Program-made: the position numbers and the translations under genes
Shown here: positions 54,647 to 63,453 of the stretch, in pieces
Numbering within the stretch: the first letter of the stretch is position 1
How the letters are laid out: each line of letters starts with the position of its first letter
Notes under the pieces: generated by a model
Database searches by the model: none
Seen by the model: only the letters and a program-made list of their open reading frames with translations
Told to the model about the DNA's origin: nothing
Origin: Nevskiaceae bacterium
Lineage (GTDB): Bacteria > Pseudomonadota > Gammaproteobacteria > Nevskiales > Nevskiaceae
NCBI GenBank assembly: GCA_008012115.1
Contig: SSEB01000008.1
Span: 62,001-126,000, forward strand
Length of the DNA: 64,000 nt
Direction of reading: 5' to 3'

Positions 54647-54938
54647 GGGGTCAATCTCTGTGTTGACGTATCTATCTAGTTATTGCGGTCGCGGCCGGGT
54701 CCGGGCGCGGGCCTTTTGAGCGGCAAAAGTACCTGCTACCCCGGACCGCGTCAACGCACGGACGGATCAGGCGCGGCACCGCCCCGGCCGGCCGGCCGGG
54801 CCACCCGCAAGCCACGGCCCGGACCACCCCTGCCACCGGCCCGGCACCACGCCACGCCGGCCCCTCCGCGGATTGGAATATTCGGAACTGGATCAATACA
54901 CTAACGGCCCCAACCGTCCCGGTCGATCCTACTTCCGT

Positions 54939-56198
54939 ATGCCTCGCAACGCGTTTTATGCCCAGTCGGGCGGCGTCACGGCGGTCATCAACGTCACGGC
55001 CGCCGGCGTGATCGAGACCGCACGAGCGCATGGCGATCGCATCGGCAAGGTTTACGCCGGACGCAATGGCATCGTCGGCGCGCTGACCGAGGACCTGATC
55101 GACACCTCGCTGGAATCCGCCGAGGACATCGCCGCACTCAGGCACACCCCCTCCGGCGCCTTCGGCTCCTGCCGCTACAAGCTGAGCAAGCTGGAGAAAA
55201 ATCCCGCCGAAGCCGAGCGCCTGATCGAGGTGTTCAAGGCCCACGACATCGGCTACTTCTTCTACAACGGCGGCGGCGACTCCGCCGACACCTGCCTCAA
55301 GGTCGCGCAGCTCGCCGAGCAGCGCGGGCTGCATCTGCAGGCCATCCACATTCCCAAGACGGTGGACAACGACCTGCCGTTCACCGACTGCTGCCCCGGC
55401 TTCGGTTCCGTGGCCAAGTACGTGGCGGTGTCGATCCGTGAAGCGGCCTTCGACGTCGCCAGCATGGCCAAGACCTCGACCAAGGTGTTCATCCTGGAAG
55501 TGATGGGTCGTCACGCCGGCTGGATCGCGGCGGCCGGCGGACTCGCCGCGGAAAAGGACGGCGATGCGCCGCAGGTCATCCTGTTCCCGGAGGTCCCGTT
55601 CGACGAGGCGGCGTTTCTCGCGCGCGTGGACGACAGCGTGAAGCGTCACGGCTACTGCGCCGTGGTGGCCTCCGAAGGCCTGCGCAACGCCGACGGCAAG
55701 TTCCTGTCGGAGGCCGGCATCCACGATGCCTTCGGCCACGCCCAGCTGGGCGGCCTCGCGCCGATGCTGGCCAACCTGGTCAAGGACAAACTCAAGTACA
55801 AGTACCACTGGGCCGTCGCCGACTACCTGCAGCGCGCCGCGCGCCATATCGCCTCGCAGACCGATGTCGATCACGCCTACGCGCTCGGCAAGGCGGCGGT
55901 CGAGATGGCCCTGGCCGGCAAGAACGGCGTGATGCCGATCATCGAGCGGATCAGCGACCAGCCCTATGCCTGGCGCATCGGCGAAGCGCCGCTGGGCCAT
56001 GTCGCCAACGTCGAGAAGAAGATGCCGCGCGAATTCATCAGCGCCGACGGCTTCCAGATCACCGACGCCTGCCGCCGCTATCTCGCGCCGCTGATCCAGG
56101 GCGAAGCCTACCCGCCCTATGTCCACGGCCTGCCGCAGTACGTCCGCTTGCGCAACCAGGCGGTGCCGAGGCTGACCGGGCGCGAATTCAAGCTCTGA
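54939..56198 (+). CDS. pfp: 6-phosphofructokinase, probably pyrophosphate-dependent
   Basis: A 419-aa glycolytic enzyme phosphorylating fructose 6-phosphate. FYAQSGGVTAVINVTAAGVI is the phosphate-donor site, YNGGGDSADTCLKV the loop whose second Asp separates PPi from ATP forms, PKTVDNDLPFTDCCPGFGS the catalytic core, and EVMGRHAGWIAA the substrate site. The Ser after GGGD makes donor choice less certain than in textbook GGDD enzymes. ATG at 54939 fits the family N-terminus; the frame opens 22 codons earlier. The inorganic pyrophosphatase gene lies 53 bp downstream. Confidence 0.88.
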   Translation: MPRNAFYAQSGGVTAVINVTAAGVIETARAHGDRIGKVYAGRNGIVGALTEDLIDTSLESAEDIAALRHTPSGAFGSCRYKLSKLEKNPAEAERLIEVFKAHDIGYFFYNGGGDSADTCLKVAQLAEQRGLHLQAIHIPKTVDNDLPFTDCCPGFGSVAKYVAVSIREAAFDVASMAKTSTKVFILEVMGRHAGWIAAAGGLAAEKDGDAPQVILFPEVPFDEAAFLARVDDSVKRHGYCAVVASEGLRNADGKFLSEAGIHDAFGHAQLGGLAPMLANLVKDKLKYKYHWAVADYLQRAARHIASQTDVDHAYALGKAAVEMALAGKNGVMPIIERISDQPYAWRIGEAPLGHVANVEKKMPREFISADGFQITDACRRYLAPLIQGEAYPPYVHGLPQYVRLRNQAVPRLTGREFKL

Positions 56199-56251
56199 TT
56201 TTTTGCACCGCGCACCGCGCGGATTTTTCAACGACCTCAAGAGGCAACATC

Positions 56252-56782
56252 ATGGGTATCGAAGCACTGGGTCCGGGCGACAAAGCCCCCAACGAGTTCT
56301 ACGTCGTCATCGAGATTCCGGCCTACGGCCCGCCGGTCAAGTACGAGGTGGACAAGGAGACCGGCCTGCTGATGGTCGATCGTTTCATGAACGTCGCCAT
56401 GTCCTACCCGGCCAACTATGGCTACGTGCCCAAGACCCTGTCCGGCGACGGCGACCCGGTGGACGTGCTGGTGCTGACGCCGCACCCGGTGGTGGCGGGC
56501 TCCGTCATCAAGTGCCGCGCCGTGGCGGTGCTCGACACGCAGGATGAAAAGGGCACCGACGCCAAGCTCCTGGCGGTGCCGGTGGACAAGGTCAGCAACA
56601 ATGCCTACGACAACCTCAAGGACCTGGCCGACGTGCCGGTGCGCCTGAAGAACGAGATCGAGCACTTCTACAGCAGCTACAAGGCGCTGGAGAAGGGCAA
56701 GTGGGTGAAGCTGTCCGGCTGGCGCGATGCCGCCGCCGCGCGCAAGGAAATCGAGGACGGCATCAAGGCCTACAAGGCCTGA
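56252..56782 (+). CDS. ppa: inorganic pyrophosphatase (family I)
   Basis: A 176-aa cytoplasmic hydrolase of PPi to phosphate. EFYVVIEIPAYGPPVKYEVD, MSYPANYGYVPKTLSGDGDP, VDVLVLTPHPV and AKLLAVPVDKVS carry the acidic metal ligands and Lys/Tyr of the active site. RBS AAGAGG is near the ATG. Placed next to a phosphofructokinase that may use PPi, so the two would compete for or balance the PPi pool. Confidence 0.96.
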   Translation: MGIEALGPGDKAPNEFYVVIEIPAYGPPVKYEVDKETGLLMVDRFMNVAMSYPANYGYVPKTLSGDGDPVDVLVLTPHPVVAGSVIKCRAVAVLDTQDEKGTDAKLLAVPVDKVSNNAYDNLKDLADVPVRLKNEIEHFYSSYKALEKGKWVKLSGWRDAAAARKEIEDGIKAYKA

Positions 56783-56892
56783 ACGCAGCCGTGAGTGGCA
56801 ACCAGGGCGGCGCCTGCGTGCAGGCGCCGCCCTTTCTGTTTGCGCGGCCAACCGCCTAAACTTCTTCCATAAAAAGAACTGGGAGCCAAGGC

Positions 56893-57798
56893 ATGTCGGG
56901 CCGGTTGTCTCGGGTGGGGTTGTGGGTCGTACTGCTGGGCCTGCCGCTGGCCGCCGGCGCGGCCGAGCCGCTGTCCTATGCCAATGTGTCGGCATTGCAG
57001 CCGCCGGTGTGGGTCGAAAGGCACGGACAGCGCAGCGCGCTCGCCGTCAGCGCCACCATCGGCAGCGACAGCCGCTACATCACCGGCCCCGGCGCGCGTC
57101 TTCATATCGCGCTGGCGGACGGCAGCATGGTCAAGCTGGGTGAGAACGCCGAGTTCCGGCTGCCTGCGCTGCAACTCACGCAGGCCGGCGGCGACAGCGT
57201 GCTGCACGGCGCGCTGAAGGTGCTCAAGGGCGCCTTCCGTTACACCACGCAGGCGCTGGGCTTCATCCGCCGCCGCGAGCTCGACGTCGCCATCGGCCCC
57301 ACCGTCACCATCGGCATCCGGGGCACCGACGTCTGGGGCAAATCCGACGACGCGCAGGACCTCGCCTGCCTGATCGAGGGCAGCATCCGGGTCGGCAGCC
57401 CCGGCCGGCCGGACATCACCATGGACCGGCCGGGCAGCTTCTACGTGGTGCCGCGCGGGCAGGCGCCGCAGCCGGTGGCGCCGGTGCCGGCCGACAAGCT
57501 CAAGACCTGGATTCCGCAGACCGAGCTGGTGCCGGACCGTCCCGCCCTGCAGAGCAACGGCCCGTACACCGTGGTGCTCGCGGTGTATCTGGACGAGGCG
57601 CTGGCCCGCCAGCGGCTGCAGGAGTTCAACGCCAAAGGCTATCCGGCAACACTGCGCCGCCGCGACCACGAAGGCACGCCGGTCTACAGCCTGACGATCG
57701 AGGGGCTGAGCGACGCGCAGAGCGCGGCGGCCTTCGGTGAACAGCTGCGGCAGATCCTGCGCCTGCGCAATCCGCGCGTGCTGCCGCCCGGGGCGTAA
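56893..57798 (+). CDS. FecR-domain and SPOR-domain secreted protein
   Basis: A 301-aa envelope protein. Signal peptide (GLWVVLLGLPLAAGAAE), a FecR domain at about residues 45-180 (ARLHIALADGSMVKLGENAE; LRGALKVLKGAFRY-type core; TVTIGIRGTDVWGK; IEGSIRVGSPGRPD) and a C-terminal SPOR-like domain (YTVVLAVYLDEALARQRLQE; PVYSLTIEGLSDAQSAAAFG). SPOR domains bind denuded peptidoglycan at division sites. The combination is found in several gammaproteobacteria; its role is not defined. No partner gene. Confidence 0.8.
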   Translation: MSGRLSRVGLWVVLLGLPLAAGAAEPLSYANVSALQPPVWVERHGQRSALAVSATIGSDSRYITGPGARLHIALADGSMVKLGENAEFRLPALQLTQAGGDSVLHGALKVLKGAFRYTTQALGFIRRRELDVAIGPTVTIGIRGTDVWGKSDDAQDLACLIEGSIRVGSPGRPDITMDRPGSFYVVPRGQAPQPVAPVPADKLKTWIPQTELVPDRPALQSNGPYTVVLAVYLDEALARQRLQEFNAKGYPATLRRRDHEGTPVYSLTIEGLSDAQSAAAFGEQLRQILRLRNPRVLPPGA

Positions 57799-57824
57799 AA
57801 AAAGAGCCCGGCAGGCGCCGGGCT
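57797..57824 (-). terminator. intrinsic terminator read on the minus strand
   Basis: AGCCCGGC (57805-57812), AGGC loop, GCCGGGCT (57817-57824). On the minus strand it is followed by seven T residues; on the plus strand no T-run follows. It lies 6 bp past the FecR-SPOR stop. Confidence 0.5.
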
Positions 57825-58047
57825 GCAGGAATGCGACGACCTGGGGGAGTGCATCGCATCGGGCGGCGGCCGTTGCCGCCGCCCGGTCATCAAGCTGCGC
57901 CGAAAGCCGGGGCGCGGCAATAGAGAAGAATCCCCGGGCTCTGTGCACAAACCGCCGCGTCCCCTGCGTGCCGCGTGGGGGCAGCGAAACGCGCCTATGA
58001 TGCGTCATGGCACCCGGCTGCTTTTCCCGCGACGCGCTGTGTAGACT

Positions 58048-60195
58048 GTGACGACGCCTCCGAAAAACGATATGGCCAAACGCGACCAACTCACCGTCAG
58101 GGCGAAGCTGCTGCTGATGGTGGCCCTGATGAACGGACTGCTGGTGCTGGCCGCGGCGTTCGTGGTGGCGCGCCTGTTCTTCGTCGCCAGCAACTACGCG
58201 AACTTCCGCGAGCACACGGTCCACTTCTCCAACATCACCTCGGTGGCCGAGGATCTCAACGCGGTCCGCAACACGCTCAACATCGGCCTGCGCGTCGGCG
58301 CCGGCAGCGGCGGCGTCTGGCCCGACAACGCCACGCCGCTGCTGCGCGAACAGCTCAGCAGCCTGCGCGTGCGCGTGCAGCTGCTGTCGCAGGATCCGCA
58401 GCCCGACACCGCCACGCTGGTCGGCGCCGTCGGCGGCCTCGCCGACGAGATCGACGCCGCGCTCCGGCTGCCCGGCGCCGACGCCAGGGCGGTCGACCAG
58501 GCGCTGGCCGCGATCGGCGACCAGAAAATGCCGGCGCTGTGGAAGACGCTCCTGCAGAGCACACGGGCGGAGCTGACCGCGGTCGATACCGCGCAGGCGC
58601 AGATCGCGCACGGCGACATCCTGGCGCTGCAGTACGGCCTGGTGGGCATCGGCCTGGCGCTGATCGTGGGGCTGGGCATCTCCTACGGCATCTTCGACGC
58701 CGTGATCCGGCCGCTGGGCGACATGCACCGCGCCCTGCTGCAGGTGCTGTCCGGCAACTTCCGCGGCGTCAGCCTGCCGCAGGGCGACGACGAGATCGGC
58801 GCCATCGGCCACGTCATCGAGGACATCAAGGCGCGCAGCGAGCACGTGCACCGCCTCGCCTACTTCGACAATCTCACCGGCCTGCCCAACCGTCTGCGCA
58901 TGGCCAAGGACGTCGGCGAGATCGTGCGCAACATCGGCGACCGCCGCACCTTCGGCGTGATGCTGATCGGCATCGATCACTTCTCAGCGGTGAGCTCCGG
59001 CTTCGGCCCGCGCTTCGGCGACGAGGTGATCCGTCAGGTCTGCCGCCGCGTCGAGGGGCGCCTGGGGTCGGACGGCCGCCTTTACCGCTACGGCGGCGAC
59101 ATGCTGGGCTGCGTGATCCGCGAATGCGCCAGCGACAAGGAGATCCAGGCGCTGGCGCAGGAGCTGACGGACACCTTCAGCGACGAATTCCGCCAGACCG
59201 TGCACGTCGGCGAGCTGGACGTGCCGCTGTCGGTCAGCATCGGCGTGGCGCTGTCGCTGCAGAGCGAGCGGCCCGACGAAATCCTGACCGAGGCCGAGGC
59301 CGCGCTGTTCGAGGCCAAGCGCCGCGGCGGCGGTGGCCGCGTGGTCGCGGTGCGCCAGCTGTCCGAGCAGTTCCGCCGCCGGCTCAAGGTCGCCGACGAG
59401 ATCCGCAAGGGCATCGCCGCGCAGGAGTTCGAGCCGTTCTACCAGCCGGTGATCGACGTCGAGCGCGGCGTCACGGTCGGCGTCGAGACGCTGGTGCGCT
59501 GGCGCCGCGCCGACGGCCGCATCACCATGCCCAGCGAATTCATCTTCGTGGCCGAGGAGAGCGACCTGATCCGCGGCATCACCGAGCAGGTGATCCACAA
59601 GGCCTGCCTCAACGGCCAGACCTGGCGCGAGCAGGGCCTGCCGCTCAAGCTGGCCTTCAACATGTCGGCGCGCCTGGTGCAGGTCGGGCTGCAGGAGATC
59701 ATCGTCAAGGCGCTGGAGCGTTCGCAGATCGACCCGGCGCTGCTGGAAATGGAGATCACCGAGACGGTGCTGATCAACCCGCACAACGACACCGAGAAGC
59801 TGCTGCTCGACCTCAAGAAGCTCGGCCTGCGGCTGTCGCTGGACGATTTCGGCTCCGGTTATTCGTCGATGGGCTACCTGAGCCGGTTCCCCGTCGACAA
59901 GATCAAGATCGACGCCACTTTTGTAAAATCGCTGGGCGCCGGCGAAAAACAGCGCGAGATCGTCGCCAACATGATCCGTCTGGCGCAGCGTCTGAATCTC
60001 GACGTGGTCGCCGAGGGCATCGAAACCGTCGAACAGCTGGAGCAGCTGCGCGCCATGGGCTGTCAGCTGATGCAGGGCTGGCTGTTCGCCGCCGCGCTGC
60101 CGGCGTCCGCGCTGCCCGACTGGGTGCGCTCGACCGGCTCGCTGCTCGACGGCCTGCGGCGCAAGAGCAAGGTGACCTCGATCTGGGGCGCCTGA
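58048..60195 (+). CDS. membrane GGDEF-EAL protein, likely c-di-GMP phosphodiesterase
   Basis: A 715-aa inner-membrane signalling protein. Two helices (LLMVALMNGLLVLAAAFVVA and GLVGIGLALIVGLGISYGIF) enclose a periplasmic sensor of about 170 residues, followed by a HAMP-like linker. The GGDEF motif is degenerate (RYGGDMLGC), so cyclase activity is probably lost. The EAL domain keeps its key residues: VETLVRW, FNMSARL, MEITETV, LDDFGSGYSS, KIDATFVKSL and EGIET. GTG at 58048 is possible, or ATG at 58072. Net effect is predicted c-di-GMP breakdown. Confidence 0.9.
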   Translation: MTTPPKNDMAKRDQLTVRAKLLLMVALMNGLLVLAAAFVVARLFFVASNYANFREHTVHFSNITSVAEDLNAVRNTLNIGLRVGAGSGGVWPDNATPLLREQLSSLRVRVQLLSQDPQPDTATLVGAVGGLADEIDAALRLPGADARAVDQALAAIGDQKMPALWKTLLQSTRAELTAVDTAQAQIAHGDILALQYGLVGIGLALIVGLGISYGIFDAVIRPLGDMHRALLQVLSGNFRGVSLPQGDDEIGAIGHVIEDIKARSEHVHRLAYFDNLTGLPNRLRMAKDVGEIVRNIGDRRTFGVMLIGIDHFSAVSSGFGPRFGDEVIRQVCRRVEGRLGSDGRLYRYGGDMLGCVIRECASDKEIQALAQELTDTFSDEFRQTVHVGELDVPLSVSIGVALSLQSERPDEILTEAEAALFEAKRRGGGGRVVAVRQLSEQFRRRLKVADEIRKGIAAQEFEPFYQPVIDVERGVTVGVETLVRWRRADGRITMPSEFIFVAEESDLIRGITEQVIHKACLNGQTWREQGLPLKLAFNMSARLVQVGLQEIIVKALERSQIDPALLEMEITETVLINPHNDTEKLLLDLKKLGLRLSLDDFGSGYSSMGYLSRFPVDKIKIDATFVKSLGAGEKQREIVANMIRLAQRLNLDVVAEGIETVEQLEQLRAMGCQLMQGWLFAAALPASALPDWVRSTGSLLDGLRRKSKVTSIWGA

Positions 60196-60259
60196 GCGGC
60201 ACACACGGGAACATCACTTGCAGGGCCTCCGGGCCTGCATTCATCGAACGAGGACAAGC

Positions 60260-60496
60260 ATGGTTGACGAAGCGGACATCAGCTCGGAAGTCGAGGAGAT
60301 CGCCCGACGCCTCTCGCTGGAAGCCGCGCTCAAGCGCCAGAACACCGGCGCCGAGTCGCTGACGGAGTGCGAGCAGTGCGGCGAAATCATCCCCGAGCGC
60401 CGGCGTCTGGCCGTCGCCGGCTGCCGGCTGTGCATCGACTGCGCGCGCAAGGCCGAGAAGGTCACCGAGCGCCTCTATCCGCAGGGACAGGGCTGA
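60260..60496 (+). CDS. TraR/DksA-type C4 zinc-finger protein
   Basis: A 78-aa protein with the DksA/TraR zinc finger (CEQCGEIIPERRRL, CRLCIDCARKAEK). It lacks the long coiled coil of DksA, so it is the short TraR-like type that may act on RNA polymerase. ATG at 60260 is chosen; an earlier start adds 14 basic residues. A terminator hairpin follows. Confidence 0.85.
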   Translation: MVDEADISSEVEEIARRLSLEAALKRQNTGAESLTECEQCGEIIPERRRLAVAGCRLCIDCARKAEKVTERLYPQGQG

Positions 60497-60517
60497 CGCA
60501 GCCCTCTCCCGGCATTG

Positions 60518-60555
60518 AAAAACCGCCACCCGCTACGGCGCGCTGGCGGTTTTTA
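60518..60555 (+). terminator. intrinsic terminator of the TraR-like gene
   Basis: AAAAACCGCCA pairs with GGCGGTTTTT across a GC-rich loop, giving a stem followed by T residues. The left arm is also the left end of the 117-bp repeat copy B. Confidence 0.75.
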
Positions 60556-60639
60556 TTTGTTCGTATTTATCTATCGAATTTTATTTCGATATATATTTAT
60601 TAACACTCTCGGTGCCTCTCCGCGGTCCAGCGGGTGGCG
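60523..60639. repeat. 117-bp palindromic-ended AT-rich repeat, copy B
   Basis: Ends CCGCCACCCGCT (60523-60534) and AGCGGGTGGCG (60629-60639), identical to those of copy A at 52231-52347, and the same total length. The AT-rich core shares TTCGT and TATATATTTATTAACA with it, while the flanking GC-rich parts differ. Confidence 0.65.
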
Positions 60640-60665
60640 TGGCCGATCACTCCGAACCCCAGAAA

Positions 60666-60695
60666 CGACATCGCCCTCTTGCGAGGGCGATGTCG
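60666..60695 (-). terminator. intrinsic terminator of the DUF1302 gene
   Basis: CGACATCGCCCTC pairs perfectly with GAGGGCGATGTCG across TTGC; on the minus strand GTTTCT follows. It lies 19 bp past the stop of the DUF1302 gene. Confidence 0.7.
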
Positions 60696-60713
60696 ATGCC
60701 GCGTGGGGGTCGC

Positions 60714-63317
60714 TCAGAACTGGTACTTGACCACCGCACGCGCCGCGTCGCGGTCGGCAAGCAGGTTCTTGTCGCCACCACCGGTGATCCAGTTGTAGCC
60801 CACGCCGAACGACACCGAAGACTTGTAGCGCGTTTCGATGAACACGTCGAAGATCTTGCGGCCGCCGAGGAAGTTCTCGCCGGGGCCGGGCGCGTTGCCG
60901 TTGACGTCGTGCTTGATGGTGATCTGCGACTGGATGCTGATGCCCGGCAGCACGCTCTCGTAGCGCACCAGCGAGATGATGTTGTAGCCCCAGGCGAACT
61001 TGGTGGCGAAGGCGCTGAGCGGCGCCTGGTGCGGGTTGAAGCGCAGGCCGTCCGGGCCGATCACGCAGTCCGTGGTGTTGCCGGCGCAGGCCTGGCGCGA
61101 GCCGTCGGCGCCGGAGCCGTCGGCACCGGCGGTGGCCGAGGTGTAGGCGCCGCCTTCGCTGGTGATCTGCAGGCGATCCAGCGAAGGCAGGCCCGGCACC
61201 AGGTTGGCGCCCAGTTCATACAGGATCAGGATCTGGTCGGCGGCGATGGCGCTGGGCAGGAAGTCCGAAGCGCCCAGCACCTGGGTAGCGCCGAGATCGA
61301 ACTGCAGCGTCTTGAAGCGCTCGTAGCCCTGGATGTAGCCCGGATTATTGCGGTCGTAGGGCCTGGTGAAATCGGTCGGCGAGTTCTCACCCACCACGCG
61401 GCCGCGGTAAGGCAGGATGAAATTGGGGAAGGAACGACGCGAGCCATCGGCGTGGCCGACCACCAGGGTGAAGGTGTCGCAGGCCCCCGGCAGGCAGGTC
61501 GGGTCGAAGTCGCTGGGACCGTAAGCCTGGGCGTTGGTGACGACGCCCGGCAGCGCCGCCGCCAACTGCTGGCCGATCGGGCCGGTGCCGTTCAGGATCG
61601 AGGTCAGTGCCGCCTGGCCCGCCGCCGACGAAGTCAGGCCGGTGCCGGTGCAGTTTCCGCGATGGCAGGCCGACAGCGTCGGCCCCATAGCCGCGAAGAT
61701 CACGTCCACCGGATTGACCTGCAGCGGGGCGTTCGGGCGATAGGCGACCTCGCCCTGCAGCGAGAGGCTGCCGACCGTGGTGTTGAAGCTGGCGCCCAGC
61801 AGGTGAATGTCACGCGGATACTCGATCCAAAGTTTCGCGGTATCGAGCGGCACGGCGTCGCTGAACAGCGGCTGGCCGGCGGCGTTCATCGCAGGCATGC
61901 CTGGCGCGCTCGGATGCGTCGGGTCACCCGGCTGCCACTTGACGCTGTTGGGGAACAGGATGCCCGCCAGCAACGGGATGTTGGAGCAGGCCAGGCCAAA
62001 GGTGGTGGTATCGGTGGCGTTGATGTTGAGGGCGTTGCCCGACAGCGCCGGATCCCAGCCGTTGATGGCGTCGGCAGCGCGCGCGCAGCTGGCACGCGTG
62101 GCAAAGGCGGAGGCGAACGGCAGGCGCGAGTGATAGTTCTCGTAGTACAGGCCCAGGCCGGTACCGTTGTTGAGCCAGTCGGCGTAGTACTTCAGCGCAA
62201 TGCCGTACTGGCCGGTGCCCTTGGGCTTGTCATCCCGGACGCGCTGCAGGCGCAGCGTCGACGGCGTGATGCCGCTGAGCGGGTTGTCCTGCAGGAAGCC
62301 GACGCCGTAAGGATCGTCCGGCGCGGTGCCGAAGCTCAGGTTGGCGAAGCTGGCGCCATTGTTGGTGCCGACGATGTCACTACCCGAATAGAAGCTGCCG
62401 GCGGCCGGCGCCTCCAGCGGCTGCCATTCGTACTGATAGAAGGTCTCGACCGTGGCGCCTTCAAACAGGTCGGTGCTGAGGAACACCATGCCCACCGGCT
62501 GGAACACTTCTTCCACCTGCATGCCGACACGGTAGAAGTTGTTGGCGTTGACCGGGTTGGCCGAGTTGATGGAGCCGATCACGTTGAGCGTGCTCTCGCC
62601 CCAGTTGACCAGCTGGCGGCCGACCTTGAAGGTGAACTCATGGTCGAAGATCGACTGCTTGCCGTAGAAGTAGGCGTCCAGCAGCTGCAGGTCGGAGCCG
62701 ATCTGACGCAGGGTCGCGCTGTTGCTGCGGCGGAAGGCCACCGGCGCGCCGAGCGGGTAAACGGTGCGGCCGAGATCGTCCGTCTGCGCCACGCTAGCCT
62801 TGTTCTGCGGCGTGATCATGTTGGGGCGGTGCTCCGTGAAGTCGTTGTTCACGAAGTCGTAGAAGTACAGCCCCTTGAGGAAGAGGCCGTAGTCCTTCCA
62901 CTTCAGCGAGAGATCCTGCGTGATCTTGGCCACGCCGGACGTCAGGTCGTAGCGCTTGTAGTTGAGATCGCCGTCGTCGCTGTTGCCGGTGAAGGCACCC
63001 GGCGCGCTGGCCGCCAGCGCCGCCGGCTGGAACTGGTTCTTGAACACACCCTGGCAGGAGTAGTGCTTGGTCTGCGGCGTGGTGCCGGCGCAGACGTTGG
63101 GGTTGAGATCACCCTTGCCGATGATCTTGCTGCTGGGGTTCTGCATGCGCACGCCGACACCCGCGGTCAGCGTGGTGTTGAGCGTGCCCTGGATGTCCTC
63201 CCCCGCGATCGGCATCGAGAATTCCAGCGCCGAGGCCCGCGTGACCGCGCCGAGCGCCAGCAGCAGCGCCAACCCACCCTTCAAAGCAAAAGCACGAGAT
63301 GAAGCGTCGATGCTCAT
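60714..63317 (-). CDS. DUF1302 family outer-membrane protein
   Basis: An 867-aa secreted protein with signal peptide (KGGLALLLALGAVTRASALE), then LEFSMPIAGEDIQGTLNTTL, GDLNYKRYDLTSGVAKITQD, FTFKVGRQLVNWGESTLNVI and many alternating strands ending VVKYQF, as in beta-barrels. The family often sits next to DUF1329 and lipid or sterol utilisation genes, but no DUF1329 gene is visible. Several cysteines lie in loops (CAGTTP, CLPGACDTF). ATG at 63317 has RBS GGGAGA; a frame further upstream is rejected. Confidence 0.88.
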   Translation of the reverse strand: MSIDASSRAFALKGGLALLLALGAVTRASALEFSMPIAGEDIQGTLNTTLTAGVGVRMQNPSSKIIGKGDLNPNVCAGTTPQTKHYSCQGVFKNQFQPAALAASAPGAFTGNSDDGDLNYKRYDLTSGVAKITQDLSLKWKDYGLFLKGLYFYDFVNNDFTEHRPNMITPQNKASVAQTDDLGRTVYPLGAPVAFRRSNSATLRQIGSDLQLLDAYFYGKQSIFDHEFTFKVGRQLVNWGESTLNVIGSINSANPVNANNFYRVGMQVEEVFQPVGMVFLSTDLFEGATVETFYQYEWQPLEAPAAGSFYSGSDIVGTNNGASFANLSFGTAPDDPYGVGFLQDNPLSGITPSTLRLQRVRDDKPKGTGQYGIALKYYADWLNNGTGLGLYYENYHSRLPFASAFATRASCARAADAINGWDPALSGNALNINATDTTTFGLACSNIPLLAGILFPNSVKWQPGDPTHPSAPGMPAMNAAGQPLFSDAVPLDTAKLWIEYPRDIHLLGASFNTTVGSLSLQGEVAYRPNAPLQVNPVDVIFAAMGPTLSACHRGNCTGTGLTSSAAGQAALTSILNGTGPIGQQLAAALPGVVTNAQAYGPSDFDPTCLPGACDTFTLVVGHADGSRRSFPNFILPYRGRVVGENSPTDFTRPYDRNNPGYIQGYERFKTLQFDLGATQVLGASDFLPSAIAADQILILYELGANLVPGLPSLDRLQITSEGGAYTSATAGADGSGADGSRQACAGNTTDCVIGPDGLRFNPHQAPLSAFATKFAWGYNIISLVRYESVLPGISIQSQITIKHDVNGNAPGPGENFLGGRKIFDVFIETRYKSSVSFGVGYNWITGGGDKNLLADRDAARAVVKYQF

Positions 63318-63453
63318 CACAATTCTCCCCGCAATCGTATTCGGCCGTCCGGCCATTCTTATATCCACACGGCACGCGGGTGGCGGGCCGTGTTGCGCAC
63401 AGCCGGAAATTACCAGCAAATCCTGACTTTAAGCAATATAACGAAGGTAACGT

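Noticed and set aside
54672-56240. Minus-strand frame of 522 codons opposite phosphofructokinase
   Set aside because: Antisense to a clear enzyme with catalytic motifs.
56770-58980. Long minus-strand open frame (736 codons)
   Set aside because: It covers FecR-SPOR, part of the GGDEF gene and an intergenic terminator; low-complexity composition typical of an antisense frame.
60612-63302. Long plus-strand open frame (896 codons) opposite the DUF1302 gene
   Set aside because: Antisense shadow in GC-rich DNA; composition is Arg/Val/Gln-rich without domains, and the minus strand has signal peptide, RBS and barrel strands.
63360-63395. Third copy of the 117-bp repeat near GCGGGTGGCGG
   Set aside because: No matching left end at the right spacing and no AT-rich core.
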